64,000 nt of DNA from Bacteroidota bacterium (GTDB lineage: Bacteria; Bacteroidota; Bacteroidia; B-17B0; Aurantibacillaceae): contig JAUXTT010000029.1 in the NCBI GenBank assembly GCA_030684395.1, forward strand, positions 56,141 through 120,140, given 5' to 3'. Below the pieces are notes generated by a model. That model saw nothing but the letters and a program-made list of their open reading frames with translations, searched no databases and was not told where the DNA came from. A program made the translations under genes and the position numbers. Within the stretch, counting starts at the first letter, position 1; every line of letters starts with the position of its first letter. Positions 33,733 through 42,577 of the stretch are shown in pieces.

Positions 33733-35088
33733 CTATTCAGGTTTATTCAATTCTTTTATCATTCTATAAATTGTTGCCAAACCCATATCTAGTTTTTCAG
33801 CTACCACTTTTACATCGTTGTTGTATTTCTTAAGATAGGTTTCAACGATCTTTAATTCGTATTGTCTAAGTGTAAGGTCGCCACTTATGTTTTCGGGATG
33901 CAATTCATCAGATACAAATGAAATGTCTTCGCTCTTAATTTCCTTTTCATTACTAATAACTATTGCGTATTCAATAACTGATTTCAGCTCCCTTATATTC
34001 CCGGGATAGTTATACCCCAACAGTTTAGTTTTTGCTTCTTCGCTCAATAACTTAAGTTCCATCTTATTTTCTTTACAAAAGCAATCGATAAAATGCTTGG
34101 CAAGAATAAGCACGTCCTGACCTCTTGAGCGAAGTGGCGGAAGATCGATAGGGAATCCCATTAGTCTGTAGAAAAGGTCTTCCCTGAATTTTCCGTTCTT
34201 TACTTCTTCTTTTAAATTTCGGTGTGTTGCGGTTAAGATCCTGACATCAACTTTTACAGGAGTGTTGCTTCCAATACGTACAACTTCTTTTTCCTGCAGC
34301 ACCCTTAATATTTTTGCCTGCAAGGCAATATCCATCTCTCCTATCTCATCCAGGAAAAGAGTTCCCTGATCAGCTTCTTCAAATTTACCAATGCGCCTGC
34401 TAACAGCACCTGTGAAGGATCCCTTTTCGTGCCCAAAGAGTTCACTTTCTAAAAGCTCTGAAGGAATAGCTGCTACGTTTACTGGTACAAAGTTTTTTTT
34501 CTGGCGCACCGAGTTATAATGAATTGCCTTTGCAACTACTTCTTTCCCTGTTCCGGTTTCACCGGTAATTACAACGGTTATATTATTCTCTAAAGTCTTT
34601 TCAATTTTTTTAATACATTCTTTTAAAGCTGAACTACTCCCCAATAATGTTTTTCCCAGGTCGTATTTATTAATGAGTTCTTTCTCCAGAACATTGATTT
34701 TCTGGATCAGCTTATTTTTGTTTCTGATCTTATCCAATGTATTGTGCAGCCTACCTCTGATATCTTTTTCTTTTACTATATAATCATAAGCACCGCTTTG
34801 CAAGAGATCAACCGCTGTTTGCACATCATCCTGTTCGGAGATAATAATTACTTCAATTGATGGATGAAATGATTTTATTTTTGTCAGCAGGTCTTTTCCA
34901 TTACTATCCGGAAGCCTCACATCCAGCGTAACCACGTTCGGTACTTCATTCAGGTCTTTTAAAAAGGACGCTGCATCGAGATACGTTTTAACAATATAAT
35001 CAGGGTTCAACAGAATGGTGTGGACCAATAACTTATTGTACCATTCGTTATCTTCAATCACACATATAGTAAAAGGAGAATCTTTCAT
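33733..35088 (-). CDS. Sigma-54-dependent response regulator, NtrC family
   Basis: 451 residues in three domains. Receiver (about 6-120) with D56 in VVTLDVRLPD as the phosphate site. AAA+ domain (about 150-385) with Walker A GETGTGKE, the sigma-54 contact loop GSFTGA (a usual variant of GAFTGA) and Walker B GTLFLDEIGEMD. The C-terminus is a Fis-type helix-turn-helix (YLKKYNNDVKVVAEKLDMGL). It activates RpoN promoters when phosphorylated. It lies 15 bases after the Hpt gene and below the hybrid kinase, so it is the likely output of the phosphorelay. Confidence 0.93.
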   Translation of the reverse strand: MKDSPFTICVIEDNEWYNKLLVHTILLNPDYIVKTYLDAASFLKDLNEVPNVVTLDVRLPDSNGKDLLTKIKSFHPSIEVIIISEQDDVQTAVDLLQSGAYDYIVKEKDIRGRLHNTLDKIRNKNKLIQKINVLEKELINKYDLGKTLLGSSSALKECIKKIEKTLENNITVVITGETGTGKEVVAKAIHYNSVRQKKNFVPVNVAAIPSELLESELFGHEKGSFTGAVSRRIGKFEEADQGTLFLDEIGEMDIALQAKILRVLQEKEVVRIGSNTPVKVDVRILTATHRNLKEEVKNGKFREDLFYRLMGFPIDLPPLRSRGQDVLILAKHFIDCFCKENKMELKLLSEEAKTKLLGYNYPGNIRELKSVIEYAIVISNEKEIKSEDISFVSDELHPENISGDLTLRQYELKIVETYLKKYNNDVKVVAEKLDMGLATIYRMIKELNKPE

Positions 35089-35103
35089 AAATTAACATTT
35101 TTC

Positions 35104-35445
35104 TTACAGATACTCTTTTTTTAGCTCTTCTTTCAATTCTTCAGATTCAGAACGGATCTTCTTTACCAATTCATTCATTTCTTCAGGAAGCATTTTTTCG
35201 GAAGCAGATTTATTCTCAAGCTCCTTTAGCAAAAGTACTAAATTGTCAGCTTCTATATGCCTGCAAGGTGAAACAATCTTGTGGGCATAATAAGCTAAAG
35301 CACTATTATCGTGTTTCAAAAGCGCCTCCTCCATTCCTTCTACTCCTTTCTCGGTAGAAACAATAAAGGTATCGAGCATTTCATTAAAAAATGCCGGATC
35401 ATAACCGCATTGTTCTTTTAAAGCATCTATTTTATACTTTTTCAT
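35104..35445 (-). CDS. Histidine phosphotransfer (Hpt) domain protein
   Basis: 113 residues from MKKYKIDALKEQCGYDPAFF at 35445, preceded by GTGGGAA as a possible ribosome site; a start at 35469 is open but overlaps the kinase by 38 bases. It is all-helical with the phosphorylatable H55 in AYYAHKIVSPCRHI, the Hpt signature. It should pass phosphate from the hybrid kinase receiver to the NtrC-like regulator. It overlaps the kinase end by 14 bases, indicating coupled translation and near-equal amounts. Confidence 0.85.
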   Translation of the reverse strand: MKKYKIDALKEQCGYDPAFFNEMLDTFIVSTEKGVEGMEEALLKHDNSALAYYAHKIVSPCRHIEADNLVLLLKELENKSASEKMLPEEMNELVKKIRSESEELKEELKKEYL

Positions 35446-37519
35446 TTCCCACAAATTTAGAGATCGCATTCATTATATCTTCTTCCAAAAAAGGTTTTTG
35501 AATGCTTTCATTAATTCCCTTATTTTTATGTTCCATTCTTTTCCGCTCAGTTAAGTCAGCGGTAAGCGCAATGATTGGTAATTCTTCTGCACTTCTCTTT
35601 AATTGTTTACGAATATATGAAGCCAATTCAGTCCCATCCATATCCGGCAGAAATATATCTAAAAGCACCAGGTCGAATTGTTGTGTATCCAGTAATTGTT
35701 TCGCTTCTTTTCCATCCACTGCATCAACCAAAAGAAAACCGTAATTCTTCAAAATAGCATTCAATAATTTCCTATTGAATAGTTCATCATCTATAACCAA
35801 CACTTTTTTTCCTGCAAAGGAACTATACAAATCTTTTTGTTGCCTTACCTCTTCCTGTTCTTTCTCTTCACCTATTTCATAAGGTAATTTTACCAGTACG
35901 GTTGTTCCTGTTTCGCCGGAAGGAAGATCTTTTCCCATTTTCGAACTAATCTCTATTGTTCCTCCCTGAATTTCAACCAGCTTTTTTGTGATCCACAATC
36001 CCAGGCCTGTACCGCCATACTTACGACCGGTAGGTGCATCTACCTGTTCAAATTCGTTAAACAACAAAGTAAGTTTATCCTTAGGGATTCCAACCCCACT
36101 GTCTTTAATAGCAAAACTCATTTCTATCTTTCCTTTTTGATACTTTTCACAGATTACCTCCAGAGAAACACCTCCTTTATCGGTAAATTTTACTGCATTA
36201 CTAAGCAGGTTTATCAGAATCTGTTTCAACAGAAAAGAATCTCCATACATTGTTTGTCCTTGCAAATTCTTTAGATCACTTTTCAAATACAACTCTTTCG
36301 TTTTTGCAGAAACTTCTACCAGAGCCAAAGCTTCATTAATAATAAGTGGTGGTTTAAAATTATTTTTTTCTACCACAATTTTACCCGCATCTATTCTTGC
36401 CTTATCCAGCAGGTTATTTACCAGTCTCAATAAATGGTCCGACGAATTTTGAACTATACCAAGCTGTGAAATTTGTTCTTCCTTTAAATCTGTTTTCAGT
36501 AACTGTCCGGTAAATCCAATAATAGCATTTAGGGGTGTTCGCATTTCGTGACTCATGTTTGCGAGAAAATTCTCTCTCGTTTTTGCAAGCCTTGTAGCTT
36601 CTTCTGCTGCCTCTTTGAGTTTTAACCGGTACTTACGTCCCCGATAAAAGTAGTAAACCGAAAAGGAGAACAAACACAATAACATTACTAACACAAGCAC
36701 ACCAAAAGTTTTTGTCAGTTTATTGGTTTTAGCTGTTTGGCGGATATTCTCTTTAGCAATAATTTCCAGCTGATTCATCTGCCTGTTTTGCATAGATTTC
36801 AGCAGTTTATCCAACAGTAAGGTAATGTCCTTTTCTTTTTGCATCAGAGACAATTCCTTTTTTTTCATAAGCTCTAGCTCACGGATCTGATCTAACTTCA
36901 CCAGACGAACAACGTTTTTCATTTTCTTTAGCTGCACCTTATTTTCAACAAGCAAACTGCTGTCGATGGTAGCCGGCTCTTCTTTTTTACTTCCAAACAA
37001 CCTGCTTAAAAACCCTTTTTTCTTTTCCGGTACTTTGGTGTCTTCGTTTTTTGGTTTCGGTGCTTGTTTAGAAATGAAATCTATCTGTGAACTAATTTTA
37101 TTCAGCTCTTCCACAACTATTTTTTCATTCCGCAAACTAAGCTGTTCGTTCAAAGCACGTGCCTTTCTTTCTACCAGAACATCGGCGCTATCCAATAATA
37201 GGATCTCCCTTTTATTACCGGCATTAAACTTATACAAACTATCAAAACAGTTGTCAATTTTTTCTAATGATTGCTGGTAAGCTGATAGGTAATATGCGTT
37301 TTTACTCAAACTATAAGCTCTCACTGAACCTTCTGCATTTCTTAGTTCTGCAGTGAGAAAACGAAGATTAAGAAGTATGGCATTCGGCTTCGATATTTTC
37401 CTCGATTGGCTTTCAATTTTTTTGAGGTTAGAAAAAGTAGCAGCACCGATATAAACAACCGTTGTGATTAACAATAAAGTAAACACCAGTATCAGTATTT
37501 CAATTCTTCTGTGTCTCAA
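35432..37519 (-). CDS. Hybrid sensor histidine kinase with CHASE3-like sensor
   Basis: 695 residues. Helix at about 8-30, a periplasmic helical CHASE3-like region (about 35-265), then a second helix at about 271-292. An unusual lysine-rich segment KKKGFLSRLFGSKKEE (about 167-182) lies in the sensor. HisKA has H324 in MSHEMRTPLNAIIGF. HATPase motifs: NLLSNAVKFTD (N), DSGVGIP (G1), GTGLGLWITKK (G2). The C-terminal receiver (about 575-690) has VLVIDDE and LVLLDIFLPD as the phosphate site. It works with the Hpt and NtrC-like proteins downstream and probably the single receiver 25 bases upstream. Confidence 0.92.
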   Translation of the reverse strand: MRHRRIEILILVFTLLLITTVVYIGAATFSNLKKIESQSRKISKPNAILLNLRFLTAELRNAEGSVRAYSLSKNAYYLSAYQQSLEKIDNCFDSLYKFNAGNKREILLLDSADVLVERKARALNEQLSLRNEKIVVEELNKISSQIDFISKQAPKPKNEDTKVPEKKKGFLSRLFGSKKEEPATIDSSLLVENKVQLKKMKNVVRLVKLDQIRELELMKKKELSLMQKEKDITLLLDKLLKSMQNRQMNQLEIIAKENIRQTAKTNKLTKTFGVLVLVMLLCLFSFSVYYFYRGRKYRLKLKEAAEEATRLAKTRENFLANMSHEMRTPLNAIIGFTGQLLKTDLKEEQISQLGIVQNSSDHLLRLVNNLLDKARIDAGKIVVEKNNFKPPLIINEALALVEVSAKTKELYLKSDLKNLQGQTMYGDSFLLKQILINLLSNAVKFTDKGGVSLEVICEKYQKGKIEMSFAIKDSGVGIPKDKLTLLFNEFEQVDAPTGRKYGGTGLGLWITKKLVEIQGGTIEISSKMGKDLPSGETGTTVLVKLPYEIGEEKEQEEVRQQKDLYSSFAGKKVLVIDDELFNRKLLNAILKNYGFLLVDAVDGKEAKQLLDTQQFDLVLLDIFLPDMDGTELASYIRKQLKRSAEELPIIALTADLTERKRMEHKNKGINESIQKPFLEEDIMNAISKFVGNEKV

Positions 37520-37544
37520 TGCACTATAAATTTAAAAAAAATTA

Positions 37545-37973
37545 TCAAGCATCGTACTTCCTTCTGTCGCTGAGCATTGACTCGATTATCCTGCAACACC
37601 TAACGGGTGCGTCTACATCTTTGTAAACAAAATCGGCAACTCCCAGTTTGGCTGTTTGGTAATACAGATCAATGTACGGATTTGAGGAGATTATCAGAAT
37701 TTTACATTTCAAAGAACTTCTGTCCCTGATCTTATGAAGGATTTTTATGGCATTTTCACCGTGTTGCAAGTGAAAATCCAACACTACCACATCTGTTTCA
37801 TCTGTAAGGTTCTCCAAAAAATCGGAGCCGTTGGTATAGGTTTTTACAGTTAACCCGTCACTTTTCATCCCACGATATCCTTCAAAATAGTTTTGAATCT
37901 GTCCCTTTAAAAGTTTCCTGTAAAAATCGTTATCCTCTACAATAGCGATCTTAAAATGCGGTTGCTTTTTCAT
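37545..37973 (-). CDS. Single-domain response regulator
   Basis: 142 residues, only a receiver: IVEDNDFYRK at the start, D66 in VVVLDFHLQHGE, the switch threonine/serine in KILIISS and the lysine in FVYKDVDAP. There is no output domain. It lies 25 bases before the hybrid kinase and shares the unusual E-D-N-x-W/F-Y-x-K-L-L start with the NtrC-like receiver. It may be a phosphate sink or act by protein contact. It is first in the four-gene phosphorelay operon, after a terminator. Confidence 0.88.
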   Translation of the reverse strand: MKKQPHFKIAIVEDNDFYRKLLKGQIQNYFEGYRGMKSDGLTVKTYTNGSDFLENLTDETDVVVLDFHLQHGENAIKILHKIRDRSSLKCKILIISSNPYIDLYYQTAKLGVADFVYKDVDAPVRCCRIIESMLSDRRKYDA

Positions 37974-37990
37974 ACTTTCTATTTTTTTTG

Positions 37991-38030
37991 AAAAAGGAAA
38001 CCGACATTCAGCTGTTATCGGCTTCCCTTT
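37991..38030 (-). terminator. Terminator between the envelope genes and the phosphorelay operon
   Basis: Minus strand stem GGAAGCCGA / TCGGTTTCC (one G-T pair), then TTTTTC. It comes just after the coiled-coil lipoprotein stop. Confidence 0.7.
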
Positions 38031-38038
38031 CCGGATTA

Positions 38039-38923
38039 TTACTTCACCTCAATAACCAAGTATTTAGAATTGCTCCAAAAATTTTCAGGATCCTTGATCA
38101 CCAACTGTGCCATATCGTTTTCTGATTCGGTTACAGTGTATGAATCAACCGGATGATTGGTAATAAGCTTCGGGTGTTTTCCGTTTACCATTAAAACAGT
38201 ACTCTCAGTTTTATCCAGTTCAACAAATTTTGCTCTATCTACTTCCTTGCTCAATTTTTTCACACGACCAAGCCCCAAAATTCCACCGGTTTTTTCTACA
38301 ATTTTATTCTGCTTAAGTTCTTTGTAGGTACCACTTGCAAAATAAACCCTGTTAAGATCCTTGTTCAGTTTATTACTCTTATCGTTCAAAACCTCTGCCA
38401 ATTGCGTTTTATCATCCAATTGTTTATTCAGTTCTGAGATTTTGTAATTGTTTTCCTGCAAAAGGTTCTTCAGATTCTGAATATCATTTTCCTGAGCCTG
38501 AATCCTTGCTTTAGATTGCTCAATAGAACTCAGCAACTCCTTTTTTCCTTTTTTGTAATATGCCAAACTGGATTCGAGCTTTTTCAATTTCTCTTTGTTT
38601 TCTTCCAACAAGGTATTGATCATACTAATGTTATTGATGATCTGTTCCTTTTTATCTACTCCCACATCAGCATTTGAAGCTGGGACCAACATTAACACTC
38701 CTTCCCTGTCGCGAATAGCATCTAGGTTTTTATCTATCTCATCCAGGGTAGCAATGTATAAACTTTCTATTGAGTCCTGCTTATATTCTTCCAATTCCTG
38801 CATTTCTGCCATTTGTTTTTCATGTTCGTTTAGATTAACATAATCTTCACATGAACTCAGGAATAGCAAACCTAATAAGGCAATTCCTACTATATTTATT
38901 CTTAGCTTTTTCATAATTGACAT
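38039..38923 (-). CDS. Coiled-coil lipoprotein, Cbp1-adhesin-like
   Basis: 294 residues. The lipobox LLFLSSC gives lipidated C25 (ATG at 38914 is an alternative start). Residues about 35-195 are a long coiled coil. The C-terminal part VYFASGTYKELKQNKIVEKT, then GGILGLGRVKKLSKEVD, matches as I recall a Bacteroidota family of coiled-coil lipoproteins including Cbp1-type collagen-binding adhesins. It probably stands on the outer membrane as a spacer or adhesin. It follows the DUF4382 gene by 31 bases. Confidence 0.7.
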   Translation of the reverse strand: MSIMKKLRINIVGIALLGLLFLSSCEDYVNLNEHEKQMAEMQELEEYKQDSIESLYIATLDEIDKNLDAIRDREGVLMLVPASNADVGVDKKEQIINNISMINTLLEENKEKLKKLESSLAYYKKGKKELLSSIEQSKARIQAQENDIQNLKNLLQENNYKISELNKQLDDKTQLAEVLNDKSNKLNKDLNRVYFASGTYKELKQNKIVEKTGGILGLGRVKKLSKEVDRAKFVELDKTESTVLMVNGKHPKLITNHPVDSYTVTESENDMAQLVIKDPENFWSNSKYLVIEVK

Positions 38924-38954
38924 GTTTTAAATTAATATTATTGCTTTTTATTAT

Positions 38955-39491
38955 CTATATATGTGTAACTGACTCTACTTTGATCACTGGTTTAAGACTA
39001 TACGAATCTCTTCTGTTTTCAATTACTGAAAGACCTGCGTCAAAATCGAGAACTACTACCACATGATTGTTAGGTGCAATGTCTTCATGCAAATTGATCT
39101 TAAGTCCTGATTCGGATCCGCTTGGAACTTTTAAATCGTAGGTCCCTGTGAGTGTTGTAATACTATTGTTAGCTCCCAATAACAATCTTACCTGGCTAAC
39201 TTTTCCGACCGGCAATGTAACATTACTTGCCAATGTTGCGGTAACATCATTTTGTAAAGTAAGTAAGTCATATACCCCTGCGTTACAGGGAAGATCAACC
39301 CACCCAACATTATCAACATATGCACTTACTCCAATAATTTCCACATTTACTGCAAGGTAATTGGCGGGCGCATCCGTCATCTTCACCGTCATGTAACCGT
39401 TTGCAGGGTTTTCCTTTTTGCAGGAACCCATCATTGCTATCATGCCTAACAACACTATTGCAGGCACAATGATTTTAAGTTTTGTTTTCAT
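38955..39491 (-). CDS. DUF4382 lipoprotein
   Basis: 178 residues. Signal and lipobox MIAMMGSC give lipidated C24. The mature domain reads GYMTVKMTDAPANYLAVNVE, YDLLTLQND, and LPVGKVSQVRLLLGANNSIT, typical of DUF4382, a secreted beta-rich domain of unknown function common in Bacteroidota and Gammaproteobacteria. It sits between an outer-membrane barrel protein (44 bases upstream) and the coiled-coil lipoprotein, probably in one envelope operon. Confidence 0.85.
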   Translation of the reverse strand: MKTKLKIIVPAIVLLGMIAMMGSCKKENPANGYMTVKMTDAPANYLAVNVEIIGVSAYVDNVGWVDLPCNAGVYDLLTLQNDVTATLASNVTLPVGKVSQVRLLLGANNSITTLTGTYDLKVPSGSESGLKINLHEDIAPNNHVVVVLDFDAGLSVIENRRDSYSLKPVIKVESVTHI

Positions 39492-39535
39492 GATTTTTTG
39501 CTTTTATTTGATTTAAGAAAGAACTATTCGTTTCA

Positions 39536-40105
39536 TTAAAAAGTAAGTTTTAATCCAATGCTGGGATCCAATGCGATGTAAAAGTTACCGTAGTTATTCA
39601 CTTCAGTAAATGGTTTTATATCTGCGGAGATTGCCAATGGTATCGGTTTGAATTTATACTCCAATCCTATGATGCCGTCAATACCTATAGCCCTTCCATC
39701 GCTCACATACATGTATGTATATCTTCTGTTATCATAGTAACGGTAATAATACACTCTTCTGTATGGTCCGCCGATATTAGCGTGGGCACCTCCTCCAAAA
39801 TAACAGTTTAAGCCAGGCACGTCTGTTGATTTATATCTTTCATACAAAGCGGTTACTCCCAAAGTATAGGGCCATGCGTTTACAATTACTTCAAATGCAT
39901 TTGATTGGTTAAACTTGTGTTTGTATGTTAAACCCGAAGTAACTCCCATTCTTACACCCACACCATTTTTGTAATCGTATCCGGTAAAACTATTGTTTCC
40001 GGGAGTGCCTGTTACGCCGGTGGTTGCTTGCTGAGCGGCTAAATTTATACTTAACACTGTTGAAAGCATAATTGCCATTTTTTGTATATACGATGTTGCA
40101 TTCAT
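39536..40105 (-). CDS. Outer-membrane beta-barrel-type protein
   Basis: 189 residues from MNATSYIQKMAIMLSTVLSI at 40105; the frame extends to 40144 but that start gives no signal peptide. The signal peptide ends near LAAQQ. The mature part alternates hydrophobic and polar residues and ends in an aromatic (LDPSIGLKLTF), as in outer-membrane barrels. A tyrosine/arginine-rich loop (RRVYYYRYYDNRRYTYMY) is notable. No named family recognised. It heads the operon with DUF4382 and the coiled-coil lipoprotein and is divergent from the thiosulfate locus. Confidence 0.65.
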   Translation of the reverse strand: MNATSYIQKMAIMLSTVLSINLAAQQATTGVTGTPGNNSFTGYDYKNGVGVRMGVTSGLTYKHKFNQSNAFEVIVNAWPYTLGVTALYERYKSTDVPGLNCYFGGGAHANIGGPYRRVYYYRYYDNRRYTYMYVSDGRAIGIDGIIGLEYKFKPIPLAISADIKPFTEVNNYGNFYIALDPSIGLKLTF

Positions 40106-40217
40106 GGTAATTTGTTTTCCACCACAAACCAATACAGGCACCAATTTGTCAAACCACTGGAAATCAATCCTTCATTGAGCGCAGGCCCCGGTATTTTTTA
40201 TTGATTTGATATTGATT

Positions 40218-40232
40218 TTCTCTTTTTGAGAA
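40218..40232. promoter_or_regulatory. TTCTC-N5-GAGAA inverted repeat
   Basis: TTCTCTTTTTGAGAA lies between the divergent barrel-protein gene and the thiosulfate locus, 127 bases before the first yeeE. It has the same arms and spacing as the palindrome at 31838-31852. A shared regulator is possible but not shown. Confidence 0.35.
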
Positions 40233-40359
40233 TAAGAGAATAGAGATGATAGGAAAGGTTCTTTTATTCCAAGTCTAATTAAGGTGCTAATCAGGTGCTT
40301 TAGCTCCGTTTTAGTGTAAGATTAAAATTGTATTTTTAAGGACATAATCCACACAAAAT

Positions 40360-40920
40360 ATGAATTGGTTATTTCAACCCTGGCCTTGGTATATTGCAGG
40401 TCCTTTAATAGGACTTATTGTTCCGCTATTATTATTAATTGGCAACAAAACCTTCGGGATCAGCTCTTCTCTCAGACACATGTGTGCCGCTTGCTTGCCC
40501 GCAAATATTCCTTTCTTTAAATACGATTGGAAAAAAGAAGCCTGGAATTTATTTTTTGTAGGCGGTATTTTAGTAGGTGGTTTTTTAACTGTACTCTTAA
40601 TTCCAAACAAAGGTGCTGTTGACGTAACTCCTGCTCTGGCAAAAGATCTTGCTACTTACGGTATTACCGATTATTCAGGATTAGTACCTGCTCAATTATT
40701 TACGTGGTCAACTTTACTTTCAGTAAAAGGACTTTTACTAATGGTTGGTGGCGGATTTTTAGTTGGTTTCGGAACACGTTATGCAGGTGGTTGTACCTCC
40801 GGTCATGCTATTTCGGGTTTATCCAACCTGCAGTTGCCATCACTTATTGCAACCTGTTGTTTTATGGCAGGCGGTTTTTTAATGGCAAATTTTATTTTAC
40901 CTATCATATTAAGTTTATAA
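40360..40920 (+). CDS. YeeE/YedE family transporter, first half-size protein
   Basis: 186 residues with about five membrane helices. The motif FGTRYAGGCTSGHAISGLSN (about 140-158), with a conserved cysteine in the membrane, is the YeeE/YedE signature. TsuA of this family imports thiosulfate through such cysteines. A second cysteine motif MCAACLPANIPF lies at about 42-53. Full TsuA is about twice as long; here the two halves are separate genes, 11 bases apart. Context (TsdA-like and SoxB-like genes) supports thiosulfate as substrate. Confidence 0.88.
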   Translation: MNWLFQPWPWYIAGPLIGLIVPLLLLIGNKTFGISSSLRHMCAACLPANIPFFKYDWKKEAWNLFFVGGILVGGFLTVLLIPNKGAVDVTPALAKDLATYGITDYSGLVPAQLFTWSTLLSVKGLLLMVGGGFLVGFGTRYAGGCTSGHAISGLSNLQLPSLIATCCFMAGGFLMANFILPIILSL

Positions 40921-40931
40921 AAACATTTATT

Positions 40932-41444
40932 ATGTCAGATCAACCTATCAGTAACGAAGAAGAAACAATAGAATACGAAACACGACATTTGGATTCTGCT
41001 TGTCTCAACGAATCGCATTTAAAACACCCATGGTGGTATAATCTTAAATACCTTTTGGTTGGTTTATTGTTCGGGGTTATTTTCGTAAAGGCCGAAATTA
41101 TTTCCTGGTTCCGGATTCAGGAAATGTTTCGCATGGAATCGTTTCACATGTACGGAGTAATCGGATCAGCTGTTGCAGTTGGAATACTCAGTGTTTTTCT
41201 GATAAAAAAATTCAACATCAAAACCATTTATGGCGAAGAAGTGGAGTTTAAAGCAAAAACTTTTAACAAAGGACACATAATTGGCGGGTTTATGTTTGGG
41301 CTGGGTTGGGCCATGACAGGTGCTTGCCCGGGACCATTATTTGCGCAAATTGGAACGGGAGCAACCGTTATTGCTGTTACATTGTTTAGTGCCATTGCCG
41401 GAACATGGATCTACGGTTATTTCAGAGAAAAACTTCCTCACTAA
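40932..41444 (+). CDS. YeeE/YedE family transporter, second half-size protein
   Basis: 170 residues from MSDQPISNEEETIEYETRHL at 40932, 11 bases after the first half; the frame is open further upstream but only as an overlap of the first gene. About four membrane helices, with GLGWAMTGACPGPLFAQIGT (about 123-142), the C-terminal half signature of YeeE/YedE with its cysteine. It probably pairs with the first half to form one thiosulfate-type channel. The TsdA-like gene starts nine bases later. Confidence 0.88.
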   Translation: MSDQPISNEEETIEYETRHLDSACLNESHLKHPWWYNLKYLLVGLLFGVIFVKAEIISWFRIQEMFRMESFHMYGVIGSAVAVGILSVFLIKKFNIKTIYGEEVEFKAKTFNKGHIIGGFMFGLGWAMTGACPGPLFAQIGTGATVIAVTLFSAIAGTWIYGYFREKLPH

Positions 41445-41453
41445 TTTAATTCA

Positions 41454-42563
41454 ATGAAAGAAAGGGAAGATAAAGAACATCACTATGCCACCACCATTAG
41501 CCGCTTAACGCAATTGGTTATTTTTTTGTTGGCATTAGTAGTGATTCTTATTATTGCCCTGGTCCATTACGCACCCAATTATGTTCCCAATAAAAAAACC
41601 ATTGAAATAGAGCCCGATTCCAATGGGAATTTCACTTTGGAAGCAAAACAAAAAATGTTGGAAGCTTCGTTGGACATTGTTGATTATTGGATAGCCCCAG
41701 AAATAAGCGCTCTTGAAAAAAACGCAAACAAGAATCTTATCTTGTACGGAAAAGATCTGATCGAACACACTGCCAATTATTATGGAGAGAATGGTTCAAT
41801 CTTCAAATCGTCGACCAACGGAATGAATTGCCAGAACTGTCATTTAGAAGCAGGCACAAAAATCTTCGGAAATAATTACAGTGCTGTTGCGTCAACTTAC
41901 CCAAAATACAGAGCGCGTTCAGGTTCTATTGAAACCATTTCCAAACGGATAAACGATTGTTTTGAAAGAAGCTTAAATGGTAAAGCAATTGATACTTCTT
42001 CCAAAGAAATGAAAGCCATTACCGCCTACATCAGCTGGTTGGGAAAAGGTGTTCCTAAGAGTGAAAAGCCCGCAGGATCAGGATTAAGAGATCTTCCCTT
42101 TTTAGACAGAGCTGCTGATCCGAATAATGGGAAATTAGTTTACGAACAAAAATGTAAGAGTTGCCACCAAACAAACGGAGAAGGATTGATGAATGCAGAT
42201 AAAACAGCTTATACTTATCCGCCATTGTGGGGAAAGAAAAGTTACAATACCGGCGCAGGTTTATATCGTTTGTCCACCTTCGCAAAATTTGCTAAGTGCA
42301 ATATGCCACAAAATGCAACGTACGATCACACTCAATTAACAGATGAGGAAGCCTGGGACGTGGCAGCTTTTGTAAATTCACAATACCACCCGGTGAAAGA
42401 CACTAAAGCCGATTGGCCAAAAATAGAAGAGAAACCCGTTGATCATCCTTTTGGTCCTTATCAGGATAGCTTTGATGAGAAACAACATAAATATGGACCT
42501 TTCAAGCCCATTCAGAAAAAAATAATGGCTTTGAAGGATTCAAAAAAAGCAACTAAAGAATAA
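41454..42563 (+). CDS. tsdA: Diheme c-type cytochrome, thiosulfate dehydrogenase TsdA-like
   Basis: 369 residues. One N-terminal membrane helix (about 19-38) anchors it with the rest in the periplasm. Two heme sites: C126-Q-N-C-H130 and C234-K-S-C-H238. INDCFERSLNGKAID (about 166-180), PPLWGKKSYNTGAGLYR and EEAWDVAAFVNSQ match TsdA, which couples two thiosulfates to tetrathionate (or the reverse). The C-terminus (about 310-369) is lysine- and proline-rich. It lies between the YeeE pair and the SoxB-like gene on one strand with gaps under 15 bases, so they form an operon. Confidence 0.85.
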   Translation: MKEREDKEHHYATTISRLTQLVIFLLALVVILIIALVHYAPNYVPNKKTIEIEPDSNGNFTLEAKQKMLEASLDIVDYWIAPEISALEKNANKNLILYGKDLIEHTANYYGENGSIFKSSTNGMNCQNCHLEAGTKIFGNNYSAVASTYPKYRARSGSIETISKRINDCFERSLNGKAIDTSSKEMKAITAYISWLGKGVPKSEKPAGSGLRDLPFLDRAADPNNGKLVYEQKCKSCHQTNGEGLMNADKTAYTYPPLWGKKSYNTGAGLYRLSTFAKFAKCNMPQNATYDHTQLTDEEAWDVAAFVNSQYHPVKDTKADWPKIEEKPVDHPFGPYQDSFDEKQHKYGPFKPIQKKIMALKDSKKATKE

Positions 42564-42577
42564 ATAAAAAAATTAGT

